Below the pieces are notes generated by a model, which worked only from the letters and a program-made list of their open reading frames with translations, did not search any database and was not told the DNA's origin. A program made the position numbers and the translations under genes. From positions 1 to 15,749 of the forward strand of contig JANHAK010000008.1 in NCBI GenBank assembly GCA_024464195.1: DNA of 15,749 nt. The letters are read 5' to 3'. This DNA is from Methanomassiliicoccales archaeon. GTDB lineage: Archaea; Thermoplasmatota; Thermoplasmata; Methanomassiliicoccales; JACIVX01. Shown here in pieces: positions 7,261 to 13,596 of the stretch (positions within the stretch are counted from its first letter, which is position 1; the number at the start of each line of letters is the position of its first letter).

Positions 7261-7956
7261 ATGGCCCGAAAAAAGAAGAAAGAAGTCGTTGAAGAGGAAT
7301 ACGAGTTCGTTCCCCCAGAATTCGACGAGAAGACTTTCCTTGAGAATGACATCAAGGGAACAAAGACGCTGCTGTTAACGGCGCTCTTTGCTATTATCTG
7401 TGGCATTGTGGCATTCCTCGTTGGTGAGATTAATGTATTACTGGGGCTGATCGTTCTCTTCGGAGGCATGTTTGCATTGAGGTATATCTATATTCTAATA
7501 AAAATCAAACCCGATGAAGTCGAAAGGAAAACTCTTCTTGGTAATCTCGTGCTTTTCTTTCTTCTCTTCCTTGGCATATGGATACTTATGATGAATCCTC
7601 CGTTCAGTGACCATACAGCTCCGCAAGTGTCAAAAGTGATGATCTGGTACCAGGATGGAAATGGCAATTGGGTTTCTCAGGAGCCAACGGCGTTTACTTT
7701 TTCAAATATTCCGCGTGGTGCCACGATCAATATAACGGCAAAAGTCGCTGATAATGGCAAGTTGAGTTCTGTCCAGATAGGATTTTCAGCCTTGCCTCTA
7801 GATAATATGACTCTTGCTTCCGATCATATCTACGAATTCACGAAGGATCTTTCAGAGCTTTCTGGTCCCGGACCATACGCCTTCTATATTGTTGCGGTCG
7901 ACTCTTCGGGAAATCAGGCGATATCAGACATGTATACAATTCAGGTGACTGGCTGA
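7261..7956 (+). CDS. Unidentified three-helix membrane protein with extracytoplasmic domain
   Basis: I do not recognise a named family. The 231-residue product begins with a very basic and acidic cytoplasmic stretch (MARKKKKEVVEEEYEF), followed by hydrophobic helices at about 36-53, 58-80 and 92-111. The last 120 residues begin NPPFSDHTAPQVSKV and look like one beta-sandwich (Ig or fibronectin-like) domain: alternating hydrophobic strands, and an ending of AVDSSGNQAIS followed by YTIQVTG, a pattern common in archaeal and bacterial surface Ig-like modules. With an odd number of helices and a positive N-terminus, that domain should lie outside the cell. The gene stands alone between radA and cca, divergent from one and convergent with the other. 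There is no Shine-Dalgarno; a leaderless mRNA is likely. Confidence 0.75.
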   Translation: MARKKKKEVVEEEYEFVPPEFDEKTFLENDIKGTKTLLLTALFAIICGIVAFLVGEINVLLGLIVLFGGMFALRYIYILIKIKPDEVERKTLLGNLVLFFLLFLGIWILMMNPPFSDHTAPQVSKVMIWYQDGNGNWVSQEPTAFTFSNIPRGATINITAKVADNGKLSSVQIGFSALPLDNMTLASDHIYEFTKDLSELSGPGPYAFYIVAVDSSGNQAISDMYTIQVTG

Positions 7957-7966
7957 GAATTGAATA

Positions 7967-9292
7967 TTAGATCTCCCATGGCATTCTCTTGTCAAGCAGA
8001 TCAGTCATGATCCTCCGATAATCCTTTCTAAAGACCTCTTTTCCCGATACAACATCAAATCTCATTCCCTTGAAATCCTTTCCGAGCGAAGCGGTTTTAA
8101 TTCTCTGACGAAGTAGTTCCGCCGCATCTACATACTCCCTTTTTGCAATGACAACGAGCTTTCCTTGGTCGATGAATGGTTCGCTAAGTCCTTTTCCTCC
8201 TTTCCATTTTTCAAGGAATCGTTTAGAATGATCTATCCACATCGGTGGCCCCTCATGTCTCTTAGCGATTGGTAGTTTCGAAGATTGAAGCTCGAATGCG
8301 ATTAAGACATGACGATCGACGTGGGATGCCCTGTTGATAACAATAAAATCATGGCTTTCAAGAAGATTGACCGCGCTTTCTTCTGTCTTTCTGATCTGGG
8401 GATATAGGTCATCATCAACGATATTGGGGCGATTGAAACGGACGATGACAACTGCTGTCTCCCTTTTCTTAAAAAATTCTCTTATTTTTTTAATTTTCCA
8501 GTCTTCTTTTTTCTTTGGAAAGAAAAAGCGCTCATCCTTTTCTCTCAGATATGATGAACATGCGTAAATGAATCGTGAAAATGAATCGATTGAAACAGGG
8601 GAAGCGACATTTCGTGTGAGATCGACTGGATCATAGAAAATCAGAGGATCATTGAACTTGATGTCGCCACGACGCTCAAGCCATAGCGTTTCACCGCGCT
8701 TCCATTCAGACGCCGATTTTACTGTAGAGAGGAAATCTCCGTATTTCAAGACAAGCAATTCAACTAAATAACCTGAGAACCCCTGGATTTTAGCTTCAGC
8801 ACCATATACACCAATCCCCTTCATAAACTGTTTCAGAAGCCGAACTTCTGGCTTCTGGTTATCGGCGAGATTTTTTCTGATGAAGTCGGTGTGAAATGGA
8901 GTTCGGTCGACAGCGCTCTTGATATTCGAAGGGTTCTCGATATTGTAGCATGGCACGAGATCAACATCGAGTCCTTTGTATTTCCCATGAATATATGGAT
9001 GTTCTGCGTAATGCTCTTCTCCACCGATAACCCTCCTTCCGATATCGAGCCCGATTGTCTCTAGTTCTTTTCGACTAACAGATGGCGGAAACATGATGAA
9101 AATATCAATATCGGGGTTGGGAAGGTACGTATCCTTTGCCACTGATCCCACAAGTCGTGCTTCCAATAGGAGATTTAATCTCGATATTTCTTTTTTGACT
9201 TTCTTCATGAGATCTGAAACAACTCGATCGACGAATCTTCTGTGTTCTTCGTCTGGTGTGATCCTCTGCAGAATTTCTTCTTCTAGCTTCAT
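7967..9292 (-). CDS. cca: CCA-adding enzyme, archaeal class I tRNA nucleotidyltransferase
   Basis: The 441-residue enzyme adds or repairs the 3' CCA of tRNAs using CTP and ATP, without a nucleic acid template. The polymerase-beta-type motif GSVAKDTYLPNPDIDIF spans residues 49-65, with catalytic Asp61 and Asp63; the third carboxylate is Asp111 in GLDVDLVP. The tRNA-binding central region (IQGFSGYLVELLV) and the C-terminal domain (to MPWEI) are complete, and length matches archaeal homologues. The ATG at 9292 has no clear Shine-Dalgarno; about 90 bases upstream lies the structured, T-run-ending element described separately, which could be a leader. The tRNA-Tyr gene in this window, like other tRNA genes that do not encode CCA, needs this enzyme. 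Confidence 0.95.
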   Translation of the reverse strand: MKLEEEILQRITPDEEHRRFVDRVVSDLMKKVKKEISRLNLLLEARLVGSVAKDTYLPNPDIDIFIMFPPSVSRKELETIGLDIGRRVIGGEEHYAEHPYIHGKYKGLDVDLVPCYNIENPSNIKSAVDRTPFHTDFIRKNLADNQKPEVRLLKQFMKGIGVYGAEAKIQGFSGYLVELLVLKYGDFLSTVKSASEWKRGETLWLERRGDIKFNDPLIFYDPVDLTRNVASPVSIDSFSRFIYACSSYLREKDERFFFPKKKEDWKIKKIREFFKKRETAVVIVRFNRPNIVDDDLYPQIRKTEESAVNLLESHDFIVINRASHVDRHVLIAFELQSSKLPIAKRHEGPPMWIDHSKRFLEKWKGGKGLSEPFIDQGKLVVIAKREYVDAAELLRQRIKTASLGKDFKGMRFDVVSGKEVFRKDYRRIMTDLLDKRMPWEI

Positions 9293-9380
9293 GCAGCAAC
9301 CCTATTGAATTTGAATGAGAATAATTCTTCTGCGTGTTTCGACTCAAAATCCGTTGTTAATACTGTGGCTGACTTCAGCA

Positions 9381-9486
9381 ATAAAAAAACTTAAGGGGGG
9401 TTCGGCATCCGAGGCCGGTGTGGTGGGGATAACAAAAAAAGCTTAGGAGGAAAGTTGAGCCACCGGCCCCGAACGCCTAATTCGGC
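9381..9486 (-). ncRNA. Candidate structured RNA or attenuator-like leader upstream of cca
   Basis: Read on the minus strand, GTTCGG (9474-9469) and GGCCGGTG (9468-9461) pair with CACCGGCC (9420-9413) and CCGAAC (9405-9400): 14 Watson-Crick pairs broken only by a 7-base bulge (9412-9406), closing a 40-base loop. The stem is followed by CCCCCC, TTAAG and seven T, as in a terminator or an RNA 3' end. A TTTTTTATAG box about 25 bases before the 5' arm, and a better TATATAAG box further up, could drive it. An upstream CCGAA (9485-9481) can instead pair with the same TTCGG to form a small hairpin, so two folds compete. It may be a free RNA of about 100 nt or a cca leader. I match it to no known family; strand and function are inferred. 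Confidence 0.4.
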
Positions 9487-9573
9487 ATAATATGCACTAC
9501 TATAAAAAACTATCTCATAGGAGGTTCAAACTTCAACGTTAACCGATGCGATTTCATCGGAAGTAATTCGAAT

Positions 9574-9586
9574 GCTTATATACTCG
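9574..9586 (-). promoter_or_regulatory. TATA-like box upstream of the cca leader region
   Basis: Minus-strand CGAGTATATAAGC is the best TATA match in the gap. It would start transcription near 9550, at the CCGATG/CATCGG hairpin, giving cca a leader of about 260 bases, or else a short RNA that ends at the T-run near 9383. Confidence 0.4.
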
Positions 9587-9608
9587 AAACGGAGCAAACG
9601 ACATTTGA

Positions 9609-10409
9609 TCAGTTCCGATGCCCTTTTCTTCTGATGCGCACATCATTTCCAACATGAACGCTGGCAAAATCGGTCATTGCAACAGTCTTCACGCCAGATT
9701 CCTTTTCAACATACTTAGCCTGCTTCTCCGCTCCCTCGCTGAGTAACTTCATACCGAAGTGCGTCAAGAGAACAATTTTTGGGCAAACTGATTTTACGAA
9801 TTCAGCTGCATCATCTGTATTCATATGGTAAGATATTCTCGAGCCTAGCGGTCTGGTTACGCATAAAATTATCACACGGCAACCGCGATGTGCCTTGATG
9901 ACCTCCTCGCCAATTTCTGAATCGCTTACATACGATATCGTACCACTCGAGGTGTGAAAACGAAATCCAATACTGGTAGGATCGCTATGAATTGTGGGCG
10001 TTGCCTCAATGAGAACCCCGTCAACTGACACTCTATCCCCTGGCTTTAGGGACATAATACTTTCTGGCAGTGAGCGGTGGTATCTTGAAATTGCTGGTCC
10101 GAATCCATTCTCCCCTTCTATTACGCTCTTGCTCCCGATGACGACTCCTCTACGTCCAAAACCGCCACAAGTCATTCCTTCAATCAGTATTTCTGCATCG
10201 GTGTAGTGGTCTGGATGACAATGTGAAATGAGTATAGCGTCAGTTCTTGCAGGATCGATCGACAATTTTTTCATTGCGACGAGTGCACCTGGTCCGGGAT
10301 CGACATGAATTCTTGCGCTGTCGCTGATGTAAATTCCACCAGTGCGCCTAGCCTGGTAGATCGTCGCAAATCTCCCACCGCCTGTGCCTAGAAATGTGAT
10401 TGTCGTCAA
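9609..10409 (-). CDS. MBL-fold metallo-hydrolase
   Basis: A metallo-beta-lactamase-fold protein of 266 residues from the chosen start. The zinc motif HCHPDH (His63, His65, Asp67, His68) is intact; further candidate ligands are the His in PTIHSD, the Asp in SYVSDSE and the His in LTHFG. The strand TITFLGTGGGRF at the N-terminus is where related archaeal MBL proteins begin, so I start at the TTG at 10409. The frame stays open to another TTG at 10451, which would add 14 residues with no family resemblance. The domain layout resembles RNase Z/PhnP-like members that hydrolyse phosphoesters, but the substrate is unknown. The gap before cca argues against simple co-transcription with it. Confidence 0.85.
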   Translation of the reverse strand: MTTITFLGTGGGRFATIYQARRTGGIYISDSARIHVDPGPGALVAMKKLSIDPARTDAILISHCHPDHYTDAEILIEGMTCGGFGRRGVVIGSKSVIEGENGFGPAISRYHRSLPESIMSLKPGDRVSVDGVLIEATPTIHSDPTSIGFRFHTSSGTISYVSDSEIGEEVIKAHRGCRVIILCVTRPLGSRISYHMNTDDAAEFVKSVCPKIVLLTHFGMKLLSEGAEKQAKYVEKESGVKTVAMTDFASVHVGNDVRIRRKGHRN

Positions 10410-10535
10410 GTTGATGCCTTCGGTAATTGATTTATCAGAGTAATGATGCAATTCAAGATAAGATATTCTTTTTTCAGCTTTCTCTTTGAACTTGAGAAAC
10501 GCTATGCAATAATCTCAAGAAACGACTTTGTTAAC

Positions 10536-10545
10536 TTTTAATATT
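10536..10545 (+). promoter_or_regulatory. TATA-like promoter of the amidohydrolase gene
   Basis: TTTTAATATT is centred about 27 bases before the ATG at 10568, with no Shine-Dalgarno between, so a leaderless mRNA is expected. Confidence 0.5.
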
Positions 10546-10567
10546 CTAAGCCCGATCTCTCGAGTAA

Positions 10568-11857
10568 ATGAGAATTGCGATAAAGGATGCATGGATCATC
10601 ACTCAAAACGAAAACCGACAGATCCTTCGGGGCGACATCCTCATTGAAGATGGTGTCATCAAGGAGGTTGGAAAAGTCTCCTCGGACGCTGACGAAGAAA
10701 TCTATTCACACGGGGATATTGTTCTGCCAGGTTTGATCAACACACACACTCACGTTTCAATGGCAATTCTGAAAGGAGTTGCTGATGATGTCTCATTTCC
10801 AGATTTTCTTTCAAAAGTTTTTTCGATTGATGCTCAAAGAACACCTGAAGACATTTATGCCGGTACGCAGCTCGGATGTCTGGAGATGATCCGTAGTGGA
10901 ACGACAACATTTGTGGATTTATATTATGCTGAGGACGTTATTGCAAAAGCAACAGAAGAAATGGGTTTAAGAGCGATTTTATGTTGGGCGGTGCTTGACG
11001 AGGAATTCACAACGCAAAAATGTCGACCTCTTGACAACTGTAGGCACTTCTGTGAATCAATTGATCAAGAAAAGAGCAGGATTTTACCTGGTGTTGGTCT
11101 CCAGGGTGTTTACGTTTGTTCTAAAGAAACATTTCTCGAAGCAAAAGAATACGCCGATGAGAAAGGTCTTCTTCTGCATTTCCATTTGTCTGAAACGAGG
11201 AAAGAAGTTAACGATCATAGGAAAAAAACAGGGATGCGCCCGTCTGAATATCTTGATAAAATCGGATTTCTCGGAAAAAATTGCCTTGCTGCACATGCGT
11301 GCTGGTTAACGCTCAATGAAGTGAGAATACTTGCAAAGAGCAAGACAAGTGTTTCGACATGTCCTGTTTCGAATATGAAACTCGCCACTGGTGGCGTTGC
11401 ACCAATACCTGAGATGAGAAAAGAAGGCGTCAATGTCTCGATCGGTACCGATAGTTCGACGACGAACAATAGTCTTGATATGTTCGGGGAGATGAAGACT
11501 CTATCGCTTCTTCAAAAATCGAGTCGATGGGACCCTACGGTTCTTAGCGCTCAGGAAATTCTTGACTTTGCGACAATCGGGGGAGCCTTTGCAATCGGGT
11601 TAGATCGGATGATAGGATCGATCGAGCCTAGCAAGAGAGCTGATATCGTGATTCTCGACGGCATGGCACCAAATTTATCGCCGATTCGCCGCGAAACGCT
11701 GATCTCAAATGTAGTTTATTCATCGTCGCAAGCGAATGTCAAAACAGTCATATGCGATGGACAGATCTTGATGAAGGACTGGGAGATCAAGAGGATTGAT
11801 GAGATTGCCGTGCTCAATCGCGCAACTGAGGCAGCGAGGAAACTGTTTTCTGAGTAA
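10568..11857 (+). CDS. Amidohydrolase: 5'-deoxyadenosine / S-adenosylhomocysteine / methylthioadenosine deaminase family
   Basis: The 429-residue metal-dependent TIM-barrel hydrolase is close in layout to archaeal DadD and bacterial MtaD. Metal and catalytic residues are visible: His60 and His62 in NTHTHVSM, His206 and Glu209 in LHFHLSE, His243 in AHACWLT, and Asp295 in IGTDSSTTNNS. The N-terminal and C-terminal strands (DAWIITQN at the start; ADIVILDG and later) form the usual small beta-sandwich. Family members deaminate 5'-deoxyadenosine, methylthioadenosine, S-adenosylhomocysteine or adenosine; in methanogens DadD clears the product of radical SAM enzymes. Which substrate dominates cannot be read from sequence. 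It sits alone and converges with the tRNA-Tyr gene 16 bases downstream. Confidence 0.88.
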   Translation: MRIAIKDAWIITQNENRQILRGDILIEDGVIKEVGKVSSDADEEIYSHGDIVLPGLINTHTHVSMAILKGVADDVSFPDFLSKVFSIDAQRTPEDIYAGTQLGCLEMIRSGTTTFVDLYYAEDVIAKATEEMGLRAILCWAVLDEEFTTQKCRPLDNCRHFCESIDQEKSRILPGVGLQGVYVCSKETFLEAKEYADEKGLLLHFHLSETRKEVNDHRKKTGMRPSEYLDKIGFLGKNCLAAHACWLTLNEVRILAKSKTSVSTCPVSNMKLATGGVAPIPEMRKEGVNVSIGTDSSTTNNSLDMFGEMKTLSLLQKSSRWDPTVLSAQEILDFATIGGAFAIGLDRMIGSIEPSKRADIVILDGMAPNLSPIRRETLISNVVYSSSQANVKTVICDGQILMKDWEIKRIDEIAVLNRATEAARKLFSE

Positions 11858-11873
11858 ATGAATAATAAAATAG

Positions 11874-11983
11874 TCCCGACTCCCGGATTTGAACCGGGGG
11901 CCTGCTGATCTCAGCGGCTGTTTGACCGGCAAGCCGGTGACCCACTACAGTCAGCCGCTCTAGCCAGACTGAGCTAAGTCGGG
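11874..11983 (-). tRNA. tRNA-Tyr (GTA) with a 35-nt intron
   Basis: Read on the minus strand: acceptor CCCGACT/AGTCGGG with discriminator A, D arm GCTC/GAGC, anticodon stem GCTGA/TCAGC, loop CTGTAGA with anticodon GTA at 34-36, T arm CCCGG-TTCAAAT-CCGGG. The mature RNA is 75 nt; CCA is not encoded. The intron (11944-11910) lies between positions 37 and 38, the canonical site. A bulge-helix-bulge can be drawn: central helix 32-35 against intron 33-30 (with one U-U mismatch and one G-U), 5' bulge A36-G37/U1, and 3' bulge A34-G35/A38. These place both cuts exactly between bulge bases 2 and 3. The intron's own hairpin is ACCGG-CTTG-CCGGT. A TATA-like TTCTAAAT (about 12011-12018) lies some 30 bases upstream. 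Confidence 0.95.
11910..11944 (-). other. Archaeal tRNA intron
   Basis: These 35 bases interrupt tRNA-Tyr after G37. A 5-bp hairpin with a CTTG loop sits in the middle, with GG/CC pairing next to the splice bulges. Removal would be by the tRNA splicing endonuclease, which is not encoded in this window. The 3' intron segment CAGCCGCT is also the reverse complement of AGCGGCTG in the 5' exon, so the precursor has a competing 8-bp misfold. Confidence 0.88.
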
Positions 11984-12074
11984 AACTTTCAACCCTATTA
12001 TCGGAGTCGTATTTAGAATTTTGTTCTTTGTTTCTTTAAATTTTATGGCTGGGGAGTTTCTTATGCAGGATGAT

Positions 12075-12090
12075 AATATTTAAATATATA
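12075..12090 (+). promoter_or_regulatory. TATA box of the ribbon-helix-helix gene
   Basis: AATATTTAAATATATA is a strong TATA-like run. A start about 25 bases on would fall inside the palindrome at 12102-12118, leaving a leader of roughly 45-50 bases that includes the AGGTG Shine-Dalgarno at about 12145. Confidence 0.55.
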
Positions 12091-12101
12091 TGCGAATATA
12101 T

Positions 12102-12118
12102 CTTTTGTCAGACAAAAG
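12102..12118. promoter_or_regulatory. Perfect 17-bp palindrome, likely operator of the RHH gene
   Basis: CTTTTGTCAGACAAAAG is two perfectly complementary 8-base arms around one central A. It sits just after the TATA box, over the expected transcription start and 36 bases before the start codon of a small ribbon-helix-helix protein. Such proteins bind palindromic sites as dimers of dimers and often repress themselves, so self-regulation is the simplest reading. An RNA hairpin in the leader is the alternative. Confidence 0.55.
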
Positions 12119-12154
12119 AGGTCGTTTGTACCTCTTAGATCTCCAGGTGCATAA

Positions 12155-12394
12155 ATGACCGAGGAAGATCTCGAAAAAATAACGATTCGTTTACCTAACA
12201 GGTACATTAGAGCATTGGACTTCCTCGTCAAAGTCGATGACTTTCCCTCAAGGTCCGAGGCGATCAGAGCTGCCATCAGAGATTTCATCTATGCTCGCCT
12301 AGATCTCGTCATGGATAAAATTAGAAAAATGGAGGAAGCAGAAAAGACGCTCGCATCGATGGAGATCTTCGAGGAGCGGTATCTGAAAAAATAG
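12155..12394 (+). CDS. Small ribbon-helix-helix (CopG/MetJ-type) DNA-binding protein
   Basis: A 79-residue protein. EKITIRLPNRYIRALDFLV holds the DNA-contacting beta strand (ITIRL, about 8-12), followed by helix 1, the turn at DDFPSRSEA and helix 2 (EAIRAAIRDFIYARL), the classic RHH pattern. The remaining ~30 residues are a charged helix (DKIRKMEEAEKTLASM) that may add a coiled-coil dimer contact. It is too short for a NikR-like metal sensor with an ACT domain, and no ligand-binding domain is present. The ATG is preceded by AGGTG at good spacing. It carries its own promoter and palindrome and stands as a single gene; a T-run (TTATTTTTTTTATT, near 12457-12470) may end its transcript. No antitoxin partner or toxin gene follows. 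Confidence 0.9.
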   Translation: MTEEDLEKITIRLPNRYIRALDFLVKVDDFPSRSEAIRAAIRDFIYARLDLVMDKIRKMEEAEKTLASMEIFEERYLKK

Positions 12395-12456
12395 CTTGTG
12401 AGAATGGGATGGGATGCACATTCTCCGATGAGAGGTCACGATTACCTCCCCCCTTT

Positions 12457-12471
12457 ATTTTTTTTATTAAC
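12457..12471 (+). terminator. T-rich terminator after the RHH gene
   Basis: CCTTTATTTTTTTTATT on the plus strand, about 60 bases after the stop; archaeal transcription usually ends at T-runs without a need for a hairpin. Confidence 0.4.
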
Positions 12472-12533
12472 AGATTTATTAATGGAATTTTTTGTGGAAA
12501 AGAGGATTGATATTGCCGATACATCAAATTTAG

Positions 12534-12550
12534 AATAAAAAAATAAAAGA
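12534..12550 (-). terminator. T-rich terminator after the ribosomal/PAC2 operon
   Basis: On the minus strand CTTTTATTTTTTTATTC lies about 60 bases beyond the stop of the PAC2 gene, the last gene of the operon. Confidence 0.4.
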
Positions 12551-12609
12551 CCGGCAGAACCAGAAAAAGAATTGGAAGCGATCTTGCCTCCTCTCTTCTG
12601 AAATCTAAT

Positions 12610-13374
12610 TTACCCAATGTAGCCGAGATCTTCTCTTTTTGGTTCTGGTGGTGTCTCAATTTCCCGAATCTTTGATGTGATCAAGTCGATCTGTTCAGCT
12701 TTATCTTCGAGCGCGCTGAAATCGATATCGACGCTCAGAACTTCGGCAAGTACTCTCAGTACAACCTCAGCACCTTTCGGATCAACGAAATAGCCAGATG
12801 TCTCACCCATGAGACACACTGCTCGCATCCCATAGATCTTGCCGAGGCCAAGCAGGAGACCACTCGCACCAACGATGCCACTTCCCGGCTCTCCCTTCGA
12901 AAAAACAACACCATGCTTCTTCATTTCCTCGACAAGTTCCTTGTCAGTAGCCGCTCCCAAAACGCGGGGTTTTTCAACCATTTTTCCTACGCCATATCCG
13001 CCGAGCGTAAAGATCATCTTGACACCGTACTTCTTAGCGATCTGTAAGACATGGTCTGATAGTTCGTATTGTCCATCAGGCGTGAGTCCTTGATAGTCGC
13101 CGACGAGGATGATCAGATCTGGTCGTTTCCCGTCGCCCTTCGAGTAATAGAGCTCGTTATTCACAAGTTTGATTAGCCCCTCGTCGTCGACCAGTACTTG
13201 GGGAGGGAAATATTTTGAGTAGATCTCTGCAAATTTGATTGCCTCGATCTGTTCGAGCAGATGCTCAGCAGCAAGTTTGCCAACGTTTCCGACGCCTGGT
13301 AATCCCTCGACCAGCACGGGATTTTCCAATTTTGGATCCTCATAGAATATCGTCTTAATGTATTCCGTAATCAT
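12610..13374 (-). CDS. PAC2-family proteasome assembly chaperone (PbaB-like)
   Basis: 254 residues, with the family's nucleoside-phosphorylase-like PAC2 fold: LVEGLPGVGNVGKLAAEHL near the N-terminus, DLIILVGDYQGLTPDGQYELSD in the middle, TLGGYGVG, and GIVGASGLLLGLG with GETSGYFVDP toward the end. Archaeal PbaA/PbaB proteins help assemble the 20S proteasome alpha ring or its activators. The C-terminus (DLGYIG) is not a clean HbYX proteasome-docking tail. The ATG at 13374 is preceded by AAAGGA and GAGGTG; a GTG one codon upstream is a possible alternative. It overlaps the end of nop10 (20 bases) in the same operon, so it is co-expressed with translation genes. Confidence 0.88.
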   Translation of the reverse strand: MITEYIKTIFYEDPKLENPVLVEGLPGVGNVGKLAAEHLLEQIEAIKFAEIYSKYFPPQVLVDDEGLIKLVNNELYYSKGDGKRPDLIILVGDYQGLTPDGQYELSDHVLQIAKKYGVKMIFTLGGYGVGKMVEKPRVLGAATDKELVEEMKKHGVVFSKGEPGSGIVGASGLLLGLGKIYGMRAVCLMGETSGYFVDPKGAEVVLRVLAEVLSVDIDFSALEDKAEQIDLITSKIREIETPPEPKREDLGYIG

Positions 13375-13534
13375 CACCTCTTTCCTTTCTCAATCTTCTC
13401 CTATATATTCCATATTTATCATCAGGGGAAAATCTTGGTGGAGTTGCTACGACACTTTCCGTTCCACATCTTGGACAAGTTTCCCCTAGTGTATACTCCT
13501 GGCACTTCGGGCACTTTCTAAGCGAGGTCCTCAT
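13355..13534 (-). CDS. nop10: Nop10, H/ACA ribonucleoprotein subunit
   Basis: A short gene of 59 codons. The product begins MRTSLRKCPKCQEYTL, has a zinc-ribbon pair CPKC...CPRC (Cys8, Cys11, Cys20, Cys23), then TPPRFSPDDKYGIYRR, the Nop10 signature that contacts Cbf5. Archaeal Nop10 is a core part of H/ACA guide RNPs that isomerise uridine to pseudouridine in rRNA. A Shine-Dalgarno-like AAGGAG lies about 12 bases upstream of the ATG. The position between aIF2alpha and the PAC2 gene is the well-known archaeal order. The 62 bases between aIF2alpha and nop10 hold no gene. Confidence 0.95.
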   Translation of the reverse strand: MRTSLRKCPKCQEYTLGETCPRCGTESVVATPPRFSPDDKYGIYRRRLRKERGDDYGIH

Positions 13535-13596
13535 TATTAACTTTTCTCCTTATAGACATCACATATGTTTTTCGGGCACACTCTCTTCTATTTTGT

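Larger units (their letters stand above)
9293..9608. other. Non-coding gap between cca and the MBL gene, rich in structure
   Basis: There is no protein gene in these 316 bases. They hold a strong GC-rich inverted repeat (9400-9474), two minus-strand TATA-like boxes (about 9574-9586 and 9500-9511), a 6-bp hairpin (CCGATG/CATCGG, 9543-9560), and an A-run (9383-9389) that reads as a T-run on the minus strand. TAGGAGG occurs twice on the plus strand (9444-9450 and 9518-9524) without a plausible following gene; the first precedes only an 11-codon TTG frame. Confidence 0.6.

Noticed and set aside
9396..9420. GGGGGGTTCGGC resembles the Alu-domain loop region of archaeal SRP RNA
   Set aside because: The following bases lack the UGUAAC segment and no S-domain sequence is found within 300 bases; the stem partner lies elsewhere.
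9444..9486. GGAGGAAAG at 9447-9455 resembles the conserved 5' core of RNase P RNA, and AGGAGG could serve a TTG-started 11-codon frame
   Set aside because: No other RNase P core elements are present and the gap is too short; the tiny frame has no recognisable product.
12321..12659. 112-codon minus-strand frame between the RHH gene and PAC2
   Set aside because: It overlaps both genes in other frames, contains translated T-runs, and has no start signal.
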